Part shown: positions 21,648-30,837 of the stretch, piece after piece
Layout of the letters: each line of letters starts with the position of its first letter
How positions within the stretch are numbered: position 1 is the first letter of the stretch
Assembly (NCBI RefSeq): GCF_015863205.1
Contig: NZ_JACBXQ010000001.1
Location: 124,001 to 188,000, forward strand
Source of the DNA: Facklamia lactis
GTDB lineage: Bacteria; Bacillota; Bacilli; Lactobacillales; Aerococcaceae
Reading direction: 5' to 3'
Length of the DNA: 64,000 bases
The notes under the pieces: model-generated
Told to the model about the DNA's origin: nothing
What the model saw: only the letters and a program-made list of their open reading frames with translations
Databases searched by the model: none
Translations under genes and position numbers: made by a program

Positions 21648-22028
21648 ATGTCACTATTTGATCGTCTTTTGGGAAATGCAGGACAAATTGATAACCAAAA
21701 AGTTGAAAGTGCTGTTAAGGAAATCCTTGCTGATAATGAAAAATTAGAAATAAGCTTTAAATTAGTTCGAGATCTGGTTATTTTTACAAATAAGCGATTA
21801 ATTATGGTAGATGTTCAAGGAACGGGTGCCAAAAAGGTTATGCAAAGCATTCCATACTATTCAATTAGTCGTTTTTCAATTGAAACCGCCGGAATAAATG
21901 ACCTTGATTCTGAACTTAAACTTTATATTGCTGCATCAAGCAAAGAGGTTGTCAGCTTAGAATTAGGTCGAAATAAAGAAAATGTTTATAAAATTGCTAA
22001 AACTTTGGCGAATGAATTATTTGCTTAA
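21648..22028 (+). CDS. Small bacterial PH-domain protein
   Basis: 126 residues that match the bacterial pleckstrin-homology family (bPH, formerly DUF1696, YvbH-like). EKLEISFKLVRDLVIFTNKRLIMVDVQG is the diagnostic strand pair, followed by KVMQSIPYYSISRFSIETAG, and a C-terminal helix closes the fold. Cytoplasmic, with no signal or span. Function of the family is poorly known; domain-level call only. A GGAGGGAAAAAG ribosome site precedes the ATG. Confidence 0.8.
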   Translation: MSLFDRLLGNAGQIDNQKVESAVKEILADNEKLEISFKLVRDLVIFTNKRLIMVDVQGTGAKKVMQSIPYYSISRFSIETAGINDLDSELKLYIAASSKEVVSLELGRNKENVYKIAKTLANELFA

Positions 22029-22096
22029 TCAGCAGTGGAGATAAGTGGAAATTTATTTTTTATGCTGTGGATACTTAAGGAGCAGGGGCAAAGAAG

Positions 22097-22816
22097 ATGT
22101 ATCAATATATATCAAAAATAATGACAGGGGCAAGCTTAAAAAGAATTGCATTAATAACAATGATTATTGATCATACAGCTGTTGCGATCATCCAAAACAC
22201 AATTTTTATGCAATCGTATAAATACTCAGAAAATTTTTTGCTGATTGCCGAACAATGGTATAATTGGATGAGAATGATTGGACGTATTGCCTTCCCACTT
22301 TATATTTATTTGATGATCGAGGGATACTTTCATACGAGTAATCTTAAAAAATATTTTCAAAGGCTATTAATTTTGGCATTGGTTTCTGAAATCCCTTTTG
22401 ATTTGTTGTTAAATGGTGAGATATTTAATTGGAGTCATCAAAATATTTTCTTTGAATTGATAGCGATTTTGTTTTTGTTTTATTTCTTGGATAAGTGTAG
22501 AGGGGAATGGATAAAAATTTTAGCTGGAACTATTGTGATAGCCACGATAAGCTATTTTTTTCAATTCGATTACTCTTTTTATGGAATTATAGCAGCTTTC
22601 ATAATGTTTTATGCATATGGAAATAGAACAAAAGAAGCGTTATCCATTATTCCAGCTTTTCTATTTGAATTTTATTCAATCTTTGTATTTTTAAGTGCAG
22701 TTTTTATTTTTTACTATAATGGTGATCGAGGAAAGATTAATTCAAAACTCTATTATTGGGCTTATCCACTTCATCTATTGTTACTGTATCTGATTCATTT
22801 ATGGATGATTCAATAA
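22097..22816 (+). CDS. TraX-family membrane protein
   Basis: 239 residues with six or seven membrane spans. LKRIALITMIIDHTAVAII, the GRIAFPLYIYLMIEGYFHTS segment and RLLILALVSEIPFDLL are typical of the TraX family, known from the F-plasmid pilin acetylase but common as chromosomal genes in Firmicutes. No conjugation genes are near, so a role in pilin acetylation is unlikely; acyl transfer to a surface polymer is possible but unproven. Convergent with the ThrE-like gene, sharing a terminator. Confidence 0.8.
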   Translation: MYQYISKIMTGASLKRIALITMIIDHTAVAIIQNTIFMQSYKYSENFLLIAEQWYNWMRMIGRIAFPLYIYLMIEGYFHTSNLKKYFQRLLILALVSEIPFDLLLNGEIFNWSHQNIFFELIAILFLFYFLDKCRGEWIKILAGTIVIATISYFFQFDYSFYGIIAAFIMFYAYGNRTKEALSIIPAFLFEFYSIFVFLSAVFIFYYNGDRGKINSKLYYWAYPLHLLLLYLIHLWMIQ

Positions 22817-22851
22817 AAAATCACTTTGAAAGAATTCAAAGTGATTTTTTT
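22815..22851. terminator. Bidirectional terminator
   Basis: AAAAAATCACTTTGAA, a 4-nt loop and TTCAAAGTGATTTTTTT: a long perfect stem with A/T tracts on both sides, serving both convergent genes. It overlaps the stop of the ThrE-like gene by two bases. Confidence 0.9.
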
Positions 22852-23638
22852 AAAGTAAATATAGAACTAAGGTTCGACTAAGGATGATTCCAATACCGAA
22901 ACCAAGAGCGATACTTATAATATTCATTAGGGCATCTAAAGCTTTAATGATGCCAGCTAGATTATTGCCTTTTAACAGATCCCTCATAGAATTTGTCATT
23001 GAGGTTGCGGGATAGAAAGGCATAATCATTGCACTGAGTAAGATATGATGATGGAGCTCATTTGGGAATTTACCATCTAGAAAAAGAATAAAAATAGTTC
23101 CCACAGCAGTGGCTAACATGGTAAAGGAAAAGTTAGTATAATAGATAAATTGCCGGGTATAAGCCAGTAAAATAATGAGTCCGCCTACTAAAATAGAAAC
23201 GAGGATATCATTGGCATTACCACCAAATAAGATAACAAAGCAAATGATTAAGAGAATATTTGTATAGTGAACCAGTCTGTAATTGGGCTGGTTTTTAATT
23301 TCTTTTAATAATTTATAGGCCTCATCGACATCAATTTCATTTGATACATAGCGTCTTGAAATTTCATTTACTTGGACAATTTTTTGAATATTATTTGCAC
23401 GATGGTTGATACGGACTACATCCGAAAAGTTGTATTCCGTATATTCAGAATCGGTTAAGGATAGAAAAAGACCTGTCGCATTCGAAAATGAGGAAGGTTG
23501 GTCAAGTCCAGAAGTTTGCATAATTCTTAAGGTTGTATCTTCCACACGATATTCTTCTGCATTTGACTCTAGAAGGATTTGTCCAGCAAGACTAGCTAAT
23601 TTGAATATTTTTTTATAAAGCAGTCGTATTGTCCTCAC
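22850..23638 (-). CDS. ThrE/YjjP-type threonine/serine exporter subunit
   Basis: 262 residues. The N-terminal half is the soluble DUF1212 domain (LASLAGQILLESNAEEYRVEDTTLRIM, then NEISRRYVSNEIDVDEAYKLL). The C-terminal half has five membrane spans, with the PFYPATSMTNSMRDLLKGN loop typical of the family. In many bacteria this half works with a small YjjB-like (DUF3815) partner encoded next to it; no such gene is adjacent here. The GTG start at 23638 is uncertain because its AAGGA site is very close. Substrate not determined. Confidence 0.8.
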   Translation of the reverse strand: MRTIRLLYKKIFKLASLAGQILLESNAEEYRVEDTTLRIMQTSGLDQPSSFSNATGLFLSLTDSEYTEYNFSDVVRINHRANNIQKIVQVNEISRRYVSNEIDVDEAYKLLKEIKNQPNYRLVHYTNILLIICFVILFGGNANDILVSILVGGLIILLAYTRQFIYYTNFSFTMLATAVGTIFILFLDGKFPNELHHHILLSAMIMPFYPATSMTNSMRDLLKGNNLAGIIKALDALMNIISIALGFGIGIILSRTLVLYLL

Positions 23639-23685
23639 ATCCTTCCCAATGCACTTCTTTAATCTATATTATTTTAGTATGTCTT

Positions 23686-25005
23686 TTAAAGATTAGCAAG
23701 TCTAGAGTGTGTTCGATAAATAATAAAACCAAAACTTGCTCCAATAATTGCAGGAAGTAGCCACCCCAGATTTGCACTATATAGTGGCCAAGCTTTAATT
23801 AAATTAGGATTAAAATGAATAAGGAATTGATCGAGTATTTGATAAAGCGCGATCATCGAAAAGGCGGTTAAATAAACGATTGATTTGTGTCGGAATAGAG
23901 GGGAAATATTTGCGAGCACAATCAAGGTTATGGTATAGGGATAGAGAATATTCAAAACGGGTAAACTGAGTGAAATAATACTATTTAGACCTAGGTTTGC
24001 GACTAAAAATGCAGTGATGCATAGACCAGAGACCCATTGTTTGTATGAAGCTGTCTTTGGAAAAAGTTGCTCTGCCATTTCAGCACAAGCTGTTACTAAG
24101 CCAATCCCGGTCTTAAAACAAGCTAATGTAATGGTTAATAGGAGAACAAACCCTCCCCAATTACCAAAATAATGAAAAATTAGATGAGTCAATATATCGC
24201 CACCATTCTCACTAAGTGAGAATTTATGTCTTTGCATTGCACCTAAGTAAATTAAGGCAATATAGACAATTGCCATCATGAGACTCGAAATGATACCAGA
24301 TTTTAAAACAGATAATGATATTTCTTTTGGATTATTAATTTGATAAGATTTGATCGTTCGAACAACGATGATTCCAAACGCCAGTCCAGCAATGGCATCC
24401 ATGGTTTGATAGCCATCTGTAAAACCTTGCATGAAAGCATGATTTTGATAATTATTAAGAGCGGGTAAATTGTTTGGTGTTCCTAATGGATGAGTAATGG
24501 CTACTAAAAATAAAATAGCAATGATAATTAAAAATAGTGGATTCATAACTTTTCCAATAATATCAATTATTTTTCCAGGTTTTAAAGAGTAATAATGAAT
24601 AATTGCAAAGAAAATAATTGAAAAGATAGCTAACCAAATCGATTCATTGTCTTTAGAAATCCATGGTAAAATACCAATTTGAAAAGAAACGCTTGCCAAG
24701 CGAGGAATTGCAAAGAGAGGCCCAATGGTAAGGTAAAGAAGTAAAGTAAAAATCCAACCAAATTTTGGATGAATTGATTGGCTAAGATCTAGTAGATCAT
24801 TCTTTTGGGTAACACCCTGAGCATTAACAGCTAATAAAGGGAATCCAGTTGCTGTGAGCAGAAAACCTAATCCTGCTATAAACAATTTATTTCCGGCATC
24901 TTGTCCAATTTGTAATGGAAAAATGACATTTCCCGCACCGAAGAAGAGGCCAAATAATAAAGACCCTATTGTCAAAGTTTGTTTAAAAGTGAGTTTGTTT
25001 TTCAT
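23686..25005 (-). CDS. brnQ: Branched-chain amino acid:cation symporter
   Basis: Imports Leu, Ile and Val with Na+ or H+. I start at ATG 25005 (MKNKLTFKQTL), 8 nt after AGGAAG; an in-frame GTG at 25014 abuts that site. 439 residues and about twelve membrane spans. Typical segments are GLFFGAGNVIFPLQIGQDAG, FTDGYQTMDAIAGLAFGIIVV and FKTGIGLVTACAEMAEQLFPK. It is preceded by a TTGTAA-17-TATACT promoter and followed by the ThrE-like gene after 47 bp, so both may be cotranscribed. Confidence 0.93.
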   Translation of the reverse strand: MKNKLTFKQTLTIGSLLFGLFFGAGNVIFPLQIGQDAGNKLFIAGLGFLLTATGFPLLAVNAQGVTQKNDLLDLSQSIHPKFGWIFTLLLYLTIGPLFAIPRLASVSFQIGILPWISKDNESIWLAIFSIIFFAIIHYYSLKPGKIIDIIGKVMNPLFLIIIAILFLVAITHPLGTPNNLPALNNYQNHAFMQGFTDGYQTMDAIAGLAFGIIVVRTIKSYQINNPKEISLSVLKSGIISSLMMAIVYIALIYLGAMQRHKFSLSENGGDILTHLIFHYFGNWGGFVLLLTITLACFKTGIGLVTACAEMAEQLFPKTASYKQWVSGLCITAFLVANLGLNSIISLSLPVLNILYPYTITLIVLANISPLFRHKSIVYLTAFSMIALYQILDQFLIHFNPNLIKAWPLYSANLGWLLPAIIGASFGFIIYRTHSRLANL

Positions 25006-25041
25006 AATCGGCACTTCCTATCATCGAATTTTAATAAAACT

Positions 25042-25070
25042 AGTATAACTTGCAAATTAATAAATTACAA
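25042..25070 (-). promoter_or_regulatory. Promoter for brnQ
   Basis: Minus strand: TTGTAA (25070-25065), 17-bp spacer, TATACT (25047-25042), 37 bp before the chosen start. No CodY or T-box signal was recognised. Confidence 0.55.
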
Positions 25071-25130
25071 ATTGAATTTACTATTATTTTTATTTCGAAG
25101 TAGGTAGAATTAAAATTGAGGTGATTTGAA

Positions 25131-25535
25131 ATGACGTTCTGTGAAAAATGTGGAGAAGAACTATCAGAAGTGAAACACCATTGTTTGGGAAGGGCTAAGA
25201 CTATTTCAGCTTATATTCGGATTCAAGAGGTAGAAATACAGCCTATTTTACAAAAAGTTGATAGCGTTATTCGTGAAGTGTTATTAAATGCAGAGTCTGG
25301 AATTAAATGGGGGATGCCGTCTTATTGGGAAGACCGTAATATCATGCATTTTGCAGCCCATAAGAAGTATTTCAACTTATACACGGGAGCTGAAGCAATA
25401 GAAAAATTTGATCATCAATTAGAATCATATGTAACGACAAAAGGAGCGATTAAATTTCCATATGATCAAACAATTGATTACGATTTAATTAAAAAAATAA
25501 CTGAATGGTGTTATCAGACAGGAAATCATCATTAA
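25131..25535 (+). CDS. DUF1801 protein with N-terminal zinc-ribbon-like motif
   Basis: 134 residues. It opens with TFCEKCGEELSEVKHHC, a CxxC...HHC pattern that could bind zinc. The rest matches DUF1801 (YdhG/frataxin-like fold): SGIKWGMPSYWEDRNIMHFAAHKKYFNLYTG and a closing KFPYDQTIDYDLIKKI. The family has been linked to iron handling in Bacillus, but the role is unsettled. It lies 13 bp before another DUF1801 gene; both face away from brnQ. Confidence 0.78.
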   Translation: MTFCEKCGEELSEVKHHCLGRAKTISAYIRIQEVEIQPILQKVDSVIREVLLNAESGIKWGMPSYWEDRNIMHFAAHKKYFNLYTGAEAIEKFDHQLESYVTTKGAIKFPYDQTIDYDLIKKITEWCYQTGNHH

Positions 25536-25548
25536 AGGAGATAAGTAG

Positions 25549-25983
25549 ATGGTATATGAAGCTAAAATGAAAGAAAATGAACAAAATGTTCTTGAATTTA
25601 TTGAACGAATTGAGAGGGAACGTAAGAGGGAAGATTCTCTCCAACTACTTGAAATTTTCGAAAAGGTGAGTGGTTACCCTGCAAAGATGTGGGGGGCATC
25701 GATCATAGGTTTTGGAAAATATGATTATCAATATAAGTCTGGTCATAGTGGTTCTGCTCCTTTAACGGGTTTTGCACCAGGAAAAGGACATAAAATATCA
25801 TTATATCTACTAATTCCTTATACAAATGAGATGGCTCCTTTTATGGAAAAATTAGGTAAATTTACACATGGCAAATCTTGTTTGTATATTAATAAATTAT
25901 CGGACATTGACATTGGAGTCTTGAAAGAAATGATAAAGTTCAATATAAATTATTTGAAAGAAAAATATCCAGCTACAAAATAA
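25549..25983 (+). CDS. DUF1801 protein, second copy
   Basis: 144 residues of a different DUF1801 branch: SGYPAKMWGASIIGFGKYDYQY, then SGHSGSAPLTGFAPGKG and KLGKFTHGKSCLYINKLSDID. It shares little sequence with its neighbour, so the pair is not a recent duplication. No membrane span or signal. Probably in an operon with the upstream copy; function unknown. Confidence 0.75.
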   Translation: MVYEAKMKENEQNVLEFIERIERERKREDSLQLLEIFEKVSGYPAKMWGASIIGFGKYDYQYKSGHSGSAPLTGFAPGKGHKISLYLLIPYTNEMAPFMEKLGKFTHGKSCLYINKLSDIDIGVLKEMIKFNINYLKEKYPATK

Positions 25984-25986
25984 GTG

Positions 25987-26018
25987 AAACTCAGAGAGCT
26001 TTAGCTCTCTGAGTTTTT
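25987..26018. terminator. Bidirectional terminator
   Basis: AAACTCAGAGAG / CTCTCTGAGTTTTT stem with a short loop between convergent genes. Confidence 0.9.
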
Positions 26019-26019
26019 G

Positions 26020-27924
26020 TTAAAATGCACCTGCGCCACCACCCCCACCGCCATCTGAGGTACCATCAAAGAAACCACCCCCATAACCTGAATCCCGATC
26101 AGATTCAGAGCTGAAATGGGTATTACTAGCATGAGCGATGTTTTTCTCGATAGAATTTAAATCAGAGAAATTGTGGGTGAGTATTGTATGATGAGTATCA
26201 CTATTATTTTCAGTTTGATAAAAGTGATTCAATTCTTTAGCGACTTTTTCCCCCTCACCTAGAACATAGGCATAAATTAAGTAGGTTTCCCATAAAGGGA
26301 TGCTTGCGATTTCTCTAATATTCATGTTACCAATATCTGATAACATACGTTTAAAAGCCATCCACTCCTGGTATGTATTTGCATCTCTATCATTTACCAG
26401 AGGATGTTTTTTGGCATAACGCTGAACTAAATAACTAATGAGGGTTATAATCGGCCAGACAAGGATAAATTCTTTTGTTAACCCATCAGTAAAAAATTTA
26501 TCTTTTGATGTACCGATCATTACAATTAAAGGTAACCAATTACTAAATTGAAGAAGACACCCAGTAAGAATAAAGCGGTTGGGAGCTTCAATCTTTGGTA
26601 AAAATTTTTCTACTTCCTTTATTAGTTCTTGTTCATAATCATTAATATTTTGGACTTTATCTGTATAAAATTCGTTATTTTCTTGATAATAATCTCGATA
26701 TTGGTTTAAAGCCAGAGGATTTTCATGGTTTGCTTGATAGTAAAAATCATATAAAGGAAGCTCAAAAATTTCTAGCTGATCTTCTTTATTTTGATAGGCA
26801 GTAATATATGTCTTGTATTCCCAACGGCTTTTTTTAACTTGTTTGATTTCAATTGCTTTTTTTCTCGCTAATTCTAATGTGCCTGCTACAATTTCAATTC
26901 TACTTGCTCCCATTTGTTGGGTATTATAGTACTTTAAATACATCCCTAATAGAGCTGGATGAATATTTGAAGGAGGGGAGTAGAGGTAATTAGGAACAGT
27001 TTGAGGTTGGGAGCTAAGTTGTCTTCTCCTTCTGAAGTGTTTGAAAAAACCAAGAATAGGGAAGATGGCTGGTATATATAAGCATAATTTTGCCGAAATT
27101 TGATAAATCAATCTTTTTAGTGTGTTATTGCGGTTATATTTTGCTACTTTTTTTGTCATTTGATTGGAAAGTTGATCAAAAGAAGTATTTGATTGAGAAA
27201 AATTCTGATTCTTCGGTACTAATTCACTAGGAAATAAAGCATAAATTTCGATGAAATTTTTAGGAGGATTTTTCTCTATTACAAATTGGATAGAGGATTC
27301 ATCCTGATGAGTGATTAGTTCTAGTTTTCCTTGTGGGGAACCAAACGCCCATGCTTTAAATTTGTCTGTGTTTTTAATATTATCGGGCAAAAAAATTTTC
27401 CCGGTTACATCAACTGGAGATTCAACCCTATCACCAAGAACTTTCCAATTGAATTCAGCTGTGTCATTATAATTGGTAATGATGTTATCTACAGTATATT
27501 CAATAACAAAATGACGTGTTTCATTATCAGAAGGCATAAAAATTTGATAAGAATGCAGACTACCATCTCTTTCATGAAGATAGTAGGGAACATTTGCTCC
27601 TGAAGTTGTTGGTTCATTTGATACTTCTTGTTTGTTTGTATTACCAGAGGTATAGGTATAAATCGTTTCATTTAGTATTTTATGTTGAATATTTGAATTT
27701 TTGGCACTGGAGATATCGATCCATAGATAGGCACCGTTTATATGATCTATCTGATAAGTATAGTCCTGTATGAAGGTAGCAGAACCATCGTCGTGTAATG
27801 TGACCTCAATATCAACTTGATCAATTGAATATGAAATATTATTTTCAGCGTTGATAGGAATACAAATCCATAGTGACAAAGTTGTTAGGATGAAAATAAT
27901 GATAAAGCATGCTGATTTTTTCAT
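26020..27924 (-). CDS. DUF2207 membrane protein
   Basis: 634 residues. Signal peptide or anchor at residues 3-25, then an extracytoplasmic beta-rich domain (YSIDQVDIEVTLHDDGSATFIQDY, FVIEYTVDNIITNYND) characteristic of DUF2207. A membrane segment near residue 280, a cytoplasmic domain of about 160 residues and two further spans (about 450-500) follow. The end is Gly-rich (GGGFFDGTSDGGGGGGAGAF), a regular feature of the family. A strong GGAGG site precedes the ATG. Monocistronic; function unknown, cell-envelope location certain enough. Confidence 0.85.
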   Translation of the reverse strand: MKKSACFIIIFILTTLSLWICIPINAENNISYSIDQVDIEVTLHDDGSATFIQDYTYQIDHINGAYLWIDISSAKNSNIQHKILNETIYTYTSGNTNKQEVSNEPTTSGANVPYYLHERDGSLHSYQIFMPSDNETRHFVIEYTVDNIITNYNDTAEFNWKVLGDRVESPVDVTGKIFLPDNIKNTDKFKAWAFGSPQGKLELITHQDESSIQFVIEKNPPKNFIEIYALFPSELVPKNQNFSQSNTSFDQLSNQMTKKVAKYNRNNTLKRLIYQISAKLCLYIPAIFPILGFFKHFRRRRQLSSQPQTVPNYLYSPPSNIHPALLGMYLKYYNTQQMGASRIEIVAGTLELARKKAIEIKQVKKSRWEYKTYITAYQNKEDQLEIFELPLYDFYYQANHENPLALNQYRDYYQENNEFYTDKVQNINDYEQELIKEVEKFLPKIEAPNRFILTGCLLQFSNWLPLIVMIGTSKDKFFTDGLTKEFILVWPIITLISYLVQRYAKKHPLVNDRDANTYQEWMAFKRMLSDIGNMNIREIASIPLWETYLIYAYVLGEGEKVAKELNHFYQTENNSDTHHTILTHNFSDLNSIEKNIAHASNTHFSSESDRDSGYGGGFFDGTSDGGGGGGAGAF

Positions 27925-28067
27925 AGATTATCCTCCTATAATATTAAGAATAGTATATCAGTTAATTTTTAATATTTACATATTCAAAATCATCGATTGA
28001 GCATTATGTGTGTGGTTAGATAATTTTTAAGTTATGATTAAACTAATAAAAGAAAAGAGGTGGTGTA

Positions 28068-28349
28068 ATGATGGAATTTAAAGACGATGATAAGAGAATA
28101 TATGTTGTAAATGAAGCGGGACAAGAAATGGGCCAAATGATTTATGAGAATCATGATGATCATAATAGGATTCATGTGACCCATACATTTACGAACAAAG
28201 AATTTCAAGGGCAGGGTCTAGCAGGAAAATTGTTGGATCAAATGGTAAAAAAAGCAGAAAAAGAAAATAAAAAAATAACAACAACCTGTTCTTATGTTGA
28301 AAGAAAATTTGATCAAGAGTCAGAAAAATATCAACATGTTATGGGATAA
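28068..28349 (+). CDS. Small GNAT-like acetyltransferase (YjdJ/YidJ type)
   Basis: 93 residues. EFQGQGLAGKLLDQMVKKAEKENKKI is the acetyl-CoA-binding motif A of GNAT enzymes, and TTCSYVERKFDQ is the closing strand of the short YjdJ-like subfamily. The RIHVTHTFTNKEF strand precedes it. Substrate unknown. Followed by a strong terminator. Confidence 0.85.
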   Translation: MMEFKDDDKRIYVVNEAGQEMGQMIYENHDDHNRIHVTHTFTNKEFQGQGLAGKLLDQMVKKAEKENKKITTTCSYVERKFDQESEKYQHVMG

Positions 28350-28363
28350 TTAAGTAAACTTTT

Positions 28364-28394
28364 AAGGTTCAAACGTTAGTTTGAACCTTTTTTT
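28364..28394 (+). terminator. Terminator after the GNAT gene
   Basis: Perfect stem AAGGTTCAAAC / GTTTGAACCTT, 4-nt loop, then a T tract to 28394. Confidence 0.9.
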
Positions 28395-28700
28395 ATGGGT
28401 CATTAATATTTTCAATAATTAACAGAACTTCATGCTTGGTAAGTCAAAGAGAAAATCGAGAAAGGTGGGTGTTATATTTTAGTAATCGGTTGTCATATTT
28501 GATGGGGATCAGTTTATCTCTTCCATGATGCCATAGGAATATTAAAAATTTCTTGAATCCTTTGGATAGAAGATGTAAGCTTAATATTCAACAGATTTTA
28601 GCATAGAAAATGATCTAATTTGAGGGCTAATATCAAAAAAGAGATAGTTAAATTATTTATATGAACATTAATATAAAAGTATTAGAGTAAGGATGTTTGG
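28395..28700. other. Intergenic stretch without recognised features
   Basis: About 300 bp of AT-rich DNA after the terminator. It probably carries the promoter of the phosphoesterase gene near its right end, but I see no convincing promoter pair and no RNA or gene remnant. Confidence 0.5.
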
Positions 28701-29525
28701 ATGGGAAATCATAATTTGAGTGTAATCTTATTGATTTTTTTTGCCGTTTCTTTAATAATCTTTATTATTTTGGGCTTAAACAATCAATTGACTATGACTT
28801 ATTATCAAGTTGTTGACTCTAAAGTGGAAGAAGATTTTGAAGTGTTATTGGTTACGGATTTACATAGTAACCGATTTGGGGAAGATCAGAAAGAAATTTT
28901 ATCGAAGATAGAGGAGGCATCTCCTGATATTGTTTTATTATCTGGGGATATTATAGATGATCGTTTACCGATGGAAGTGGGATTTCGAACGGTTGAATAC
29001 ATAGCAAAGTCTTATCCTACTTATTATGTTACGGGAAATCATGAGATCGCTAGTAAACAAGTAGAATTCATTGAAAAGAAGTTGTCAAGTTTTGGAATCA
29101 AATTATTAGCAGGTAAAAGAGACGAAATGATAGTGAATGGTCAAACGATATCTTTAATGGGCTTGGATGATCCAAATGTTTATGCTGACTATTGGCAACA
29201 AATAGAGGATCTTGAGCACTATGACTCTGAACAATTGACTTTCTTATTGGCTCATCGACCTGAAAGAATTAAAGATTATCAACGATTAGATGTCGATTAT
29301 GTATTTTCTGGACATGCTCATGGTGGTCAATGGCGCATCCCATATATACTTGAAAATGGTTTAATGGCCCCTGGACAAGGCTTGTTCCCTAAGTATACTC
29401 AAGGTATTTATGACTTAAAACATTTTAAATTGATTGTAAGCCGAGGTTTGAGTCGTGAAATTCCTAATGTTCCGCGTTTTTATAATCCACCAGAATTAGT
29501 AGTCATTGAATTTAAAAAATCATAA
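28701..29525 (+). CDS. Membrane-anchored calcineurin-like metallophosphoesterase (YkuE type)
   Basis: 274 residues. One N-terminal span (about residues 5-25) holds the enzyme at the membrane. The dimetal centre is complete: VTDLHSNRFG, LLSGDIIDDRL, YVTGNHEIAS, LLAHRPE and FSGHAHGGQWRIPY. Homologues hydrolyse phosphoesters of lipids or nucleotides outside the cell; the substrate here is unknown. Monocistronic with a terminator behind. Confidence 0.9.
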   Translation: MGNHNLSVILLIFFAVSLIIFIILGLNNQLTMTYYQVVDSKVEEDFEVLLVTDLHSNRFGEDQKEILSKIEEASPDIVLLSGDIIDDRLPMEVGFRTVEYIAKSYPTYYVTGNHEIASKQVEFIEKKLSSFGIKLLAGKRDEMIVNGQTISLMGLDDPNVYADYWQQIEDLEHYDSEQLTFLLAHRPERIKDYQRLDVDYVFSGHAHGGQWRIPYILENGLMAPGQGLFPKYTQGIYDLKHFKLIVSRGLSREIPNVPRFYNPPELVVIEFKKS

Positions 29526-29563
29526 AATCTCCCTATCTTATTTGATTAAGAAGGGAATTTTTT
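29524..29563 (+). terminator. Terminator after the phosphoesterase gene
   Basis: Interrupted stem CCCT-TCTTA / TAAGA-GGG within AAAAT / ATTTT arms, ending in TTTTTT. Confidence 0.6.
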
Positions 29564-30030
29564 AAAAAAGTATTTTCAGTAAATTTCATATTAAAATAGC
29601 AGGTTAAAGAATTGTTAGGCAAATAAATGCGCAGATAGTATATTGAAGCTGTATATAGTGACTAGAAATAATCCCATTATTATTGGCTTAAACTTCAATG
29701 CATTTCTTATTACAAAAGTTTTGTTGGAAATTCATTATTTACATTTAGCACATATAAAACCCTATAAAAATAAGATAATGTATATTATGTAAACTCATAT
29801 TAAAGTTTTGGATCTCCTCTCTTTTTTTGATTGATTTAATCATCGATACAAATAGAAAATGAAAAATTTCTTATATGACAGTTTTTAATTGCATTCATTC
29901 TTTTTCTCTATTGGAATAAATTGAACAGTTACCAGATTTTCTTATTAAAAATAGCAGTAAAATTCAAAGTCTTCACCACTTATTTCTTTATAGGTGTTAC
30001 ATTGTTTTTGATTCTTTTTCCTGAAGATTT
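29564..30030. other. AT-rich intergenic stretch, possible small decayed ORF
   Basis: No gene I can support. A short membrane-like reading frame at about 29890-30079 (ILFLYWNKLN ... FFIGVTLFLILFPEDF) lacks a start; its nearest ATG at 29860 is one base out of frame across a T run, and its end is antisense to the nucleoside phosphorylase gene. Low complexity makes chance likely. Confidence 0.4.
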
Positions 30031-30780
30031 TCAAATTATTTTCAGTAATTTTAATCCGATAAATAATTTTCCTAAATGATGATTTGCTCGATGTAGTTCC
30101 TCTAGTTCATAGCCGCTTTCTTCTAAAACATCACCTGCTTCTAAAAAGTTATACAAATCAAAATGGTAAAAATCACACACAGCTTGTACTCCTGCGAGCT
30201 CCATTTCTACCGCAATACATCCTTCTTCTTTTCTTCTATTTATTAATCCTCTTGTTTCTCTTAGCATAGAATCTGTTGTCCATACTTTGCCTTTGACATA
30301 GGGGATATTTTCATTTTCGAAGAAAGAAATGACTTCTTGACTATTGGTTATCCGAATATAATCAGATGCTTTTGCATAATAGTAGGAAGCACCTTCACCT
30401 CTATATGCTTCTGTCGGTACAATATACTTTCCATTTGTTATTGATTTATTTAAACTACCACAAGATCCGCACATAATAAATTTGTTGGCCCCAGTAATCC
30501 AGTTCGCTTCTGCACAACTTCCAGAAGCCAATGCCGAGCCAATTTGTGTTAAATAAAAGGCAAAATTTATGCCTTCATACTTAGTCATAAAAATAGGCGT
30601 CTTCCCATTCGCTGCTCCAATATAGCCTATAATTTCACAGCTGAATTCATTCAGTAAATAATCATGTATTTCTTTAGAAATAACAATGAAGCACTTTTCA
30701 ACAAAATGATTTTGTTCTCCATAAAAATCTTTTAAAGTAAACATTGGTTCGGTATCTATATCAAAACTATCAGTAATCAT
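30031..30780 (-). CDS. Nucleoside phosphorylase family protein
   Basis: 249 residues of the PNP/UDP phosphorylase superfamily, which cleaves nucleosides with phosphate to free base and sugar-1-phosphate. Core features are the beta strand with FIMCGSCGSLN (phosphate/ribose site), GKYIVPTEAYRGEGASYYY, VWTTDSMLRETRG and EEGCIAVEMELAGVQAVCDF, which contains the purine/ribose-binding Glu-Met-Glu. LEAGDVLEESGYE takes the place of the usual catalytic Ser/Asp-region loop. Starts behind AAGGAG. Base specificity is not clear; the closest type appears to be uridine-phosphorylase-like. Confidence 0.82.
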   Translation of the reverse strand: MITDSFDIDTEPMFTLKDFYGEQNHFVEKCFIVISKEIHDYLLNEFSCEIIGYIGAANGKTPIFMTKYEGINFAFYLTQIGSALASGSCAEANWITGANKFIMCGSCGSLNKSITNGKYIVPTEAYRGEGASYYYAKASDYIRITNSQEVISFFENENIPYVKGKVWTTDSMLRETRGLINRRKEEGCIAVEMELAGVQAVCDFYHFDLYNFLEAGDVLEESGYELEELHRANHHLGKLFIGLKLLKII

Positions 30781-30837
30781 GTCCTTACTCCTTCAATTTA
30801 TTATCGATTTTAATAAATGGATAATGTTTTTAGATTA

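Noticed and set aside
22097-22816. Conjugative element suggested by a TraX-family gene
   Set aside because: No relaxase, coupling protein or other transfer genes are nearby, and chromosomal TraX genes are common in Firmicutes.
29860-30079. Small membrane-protein ORF, possibly broken by one base in a T run
   Set aside because: No ribosome site, no start in frame, low-complexity AT-rich DNA, and its end is antisense to the nucleoside phosphorylase gene.
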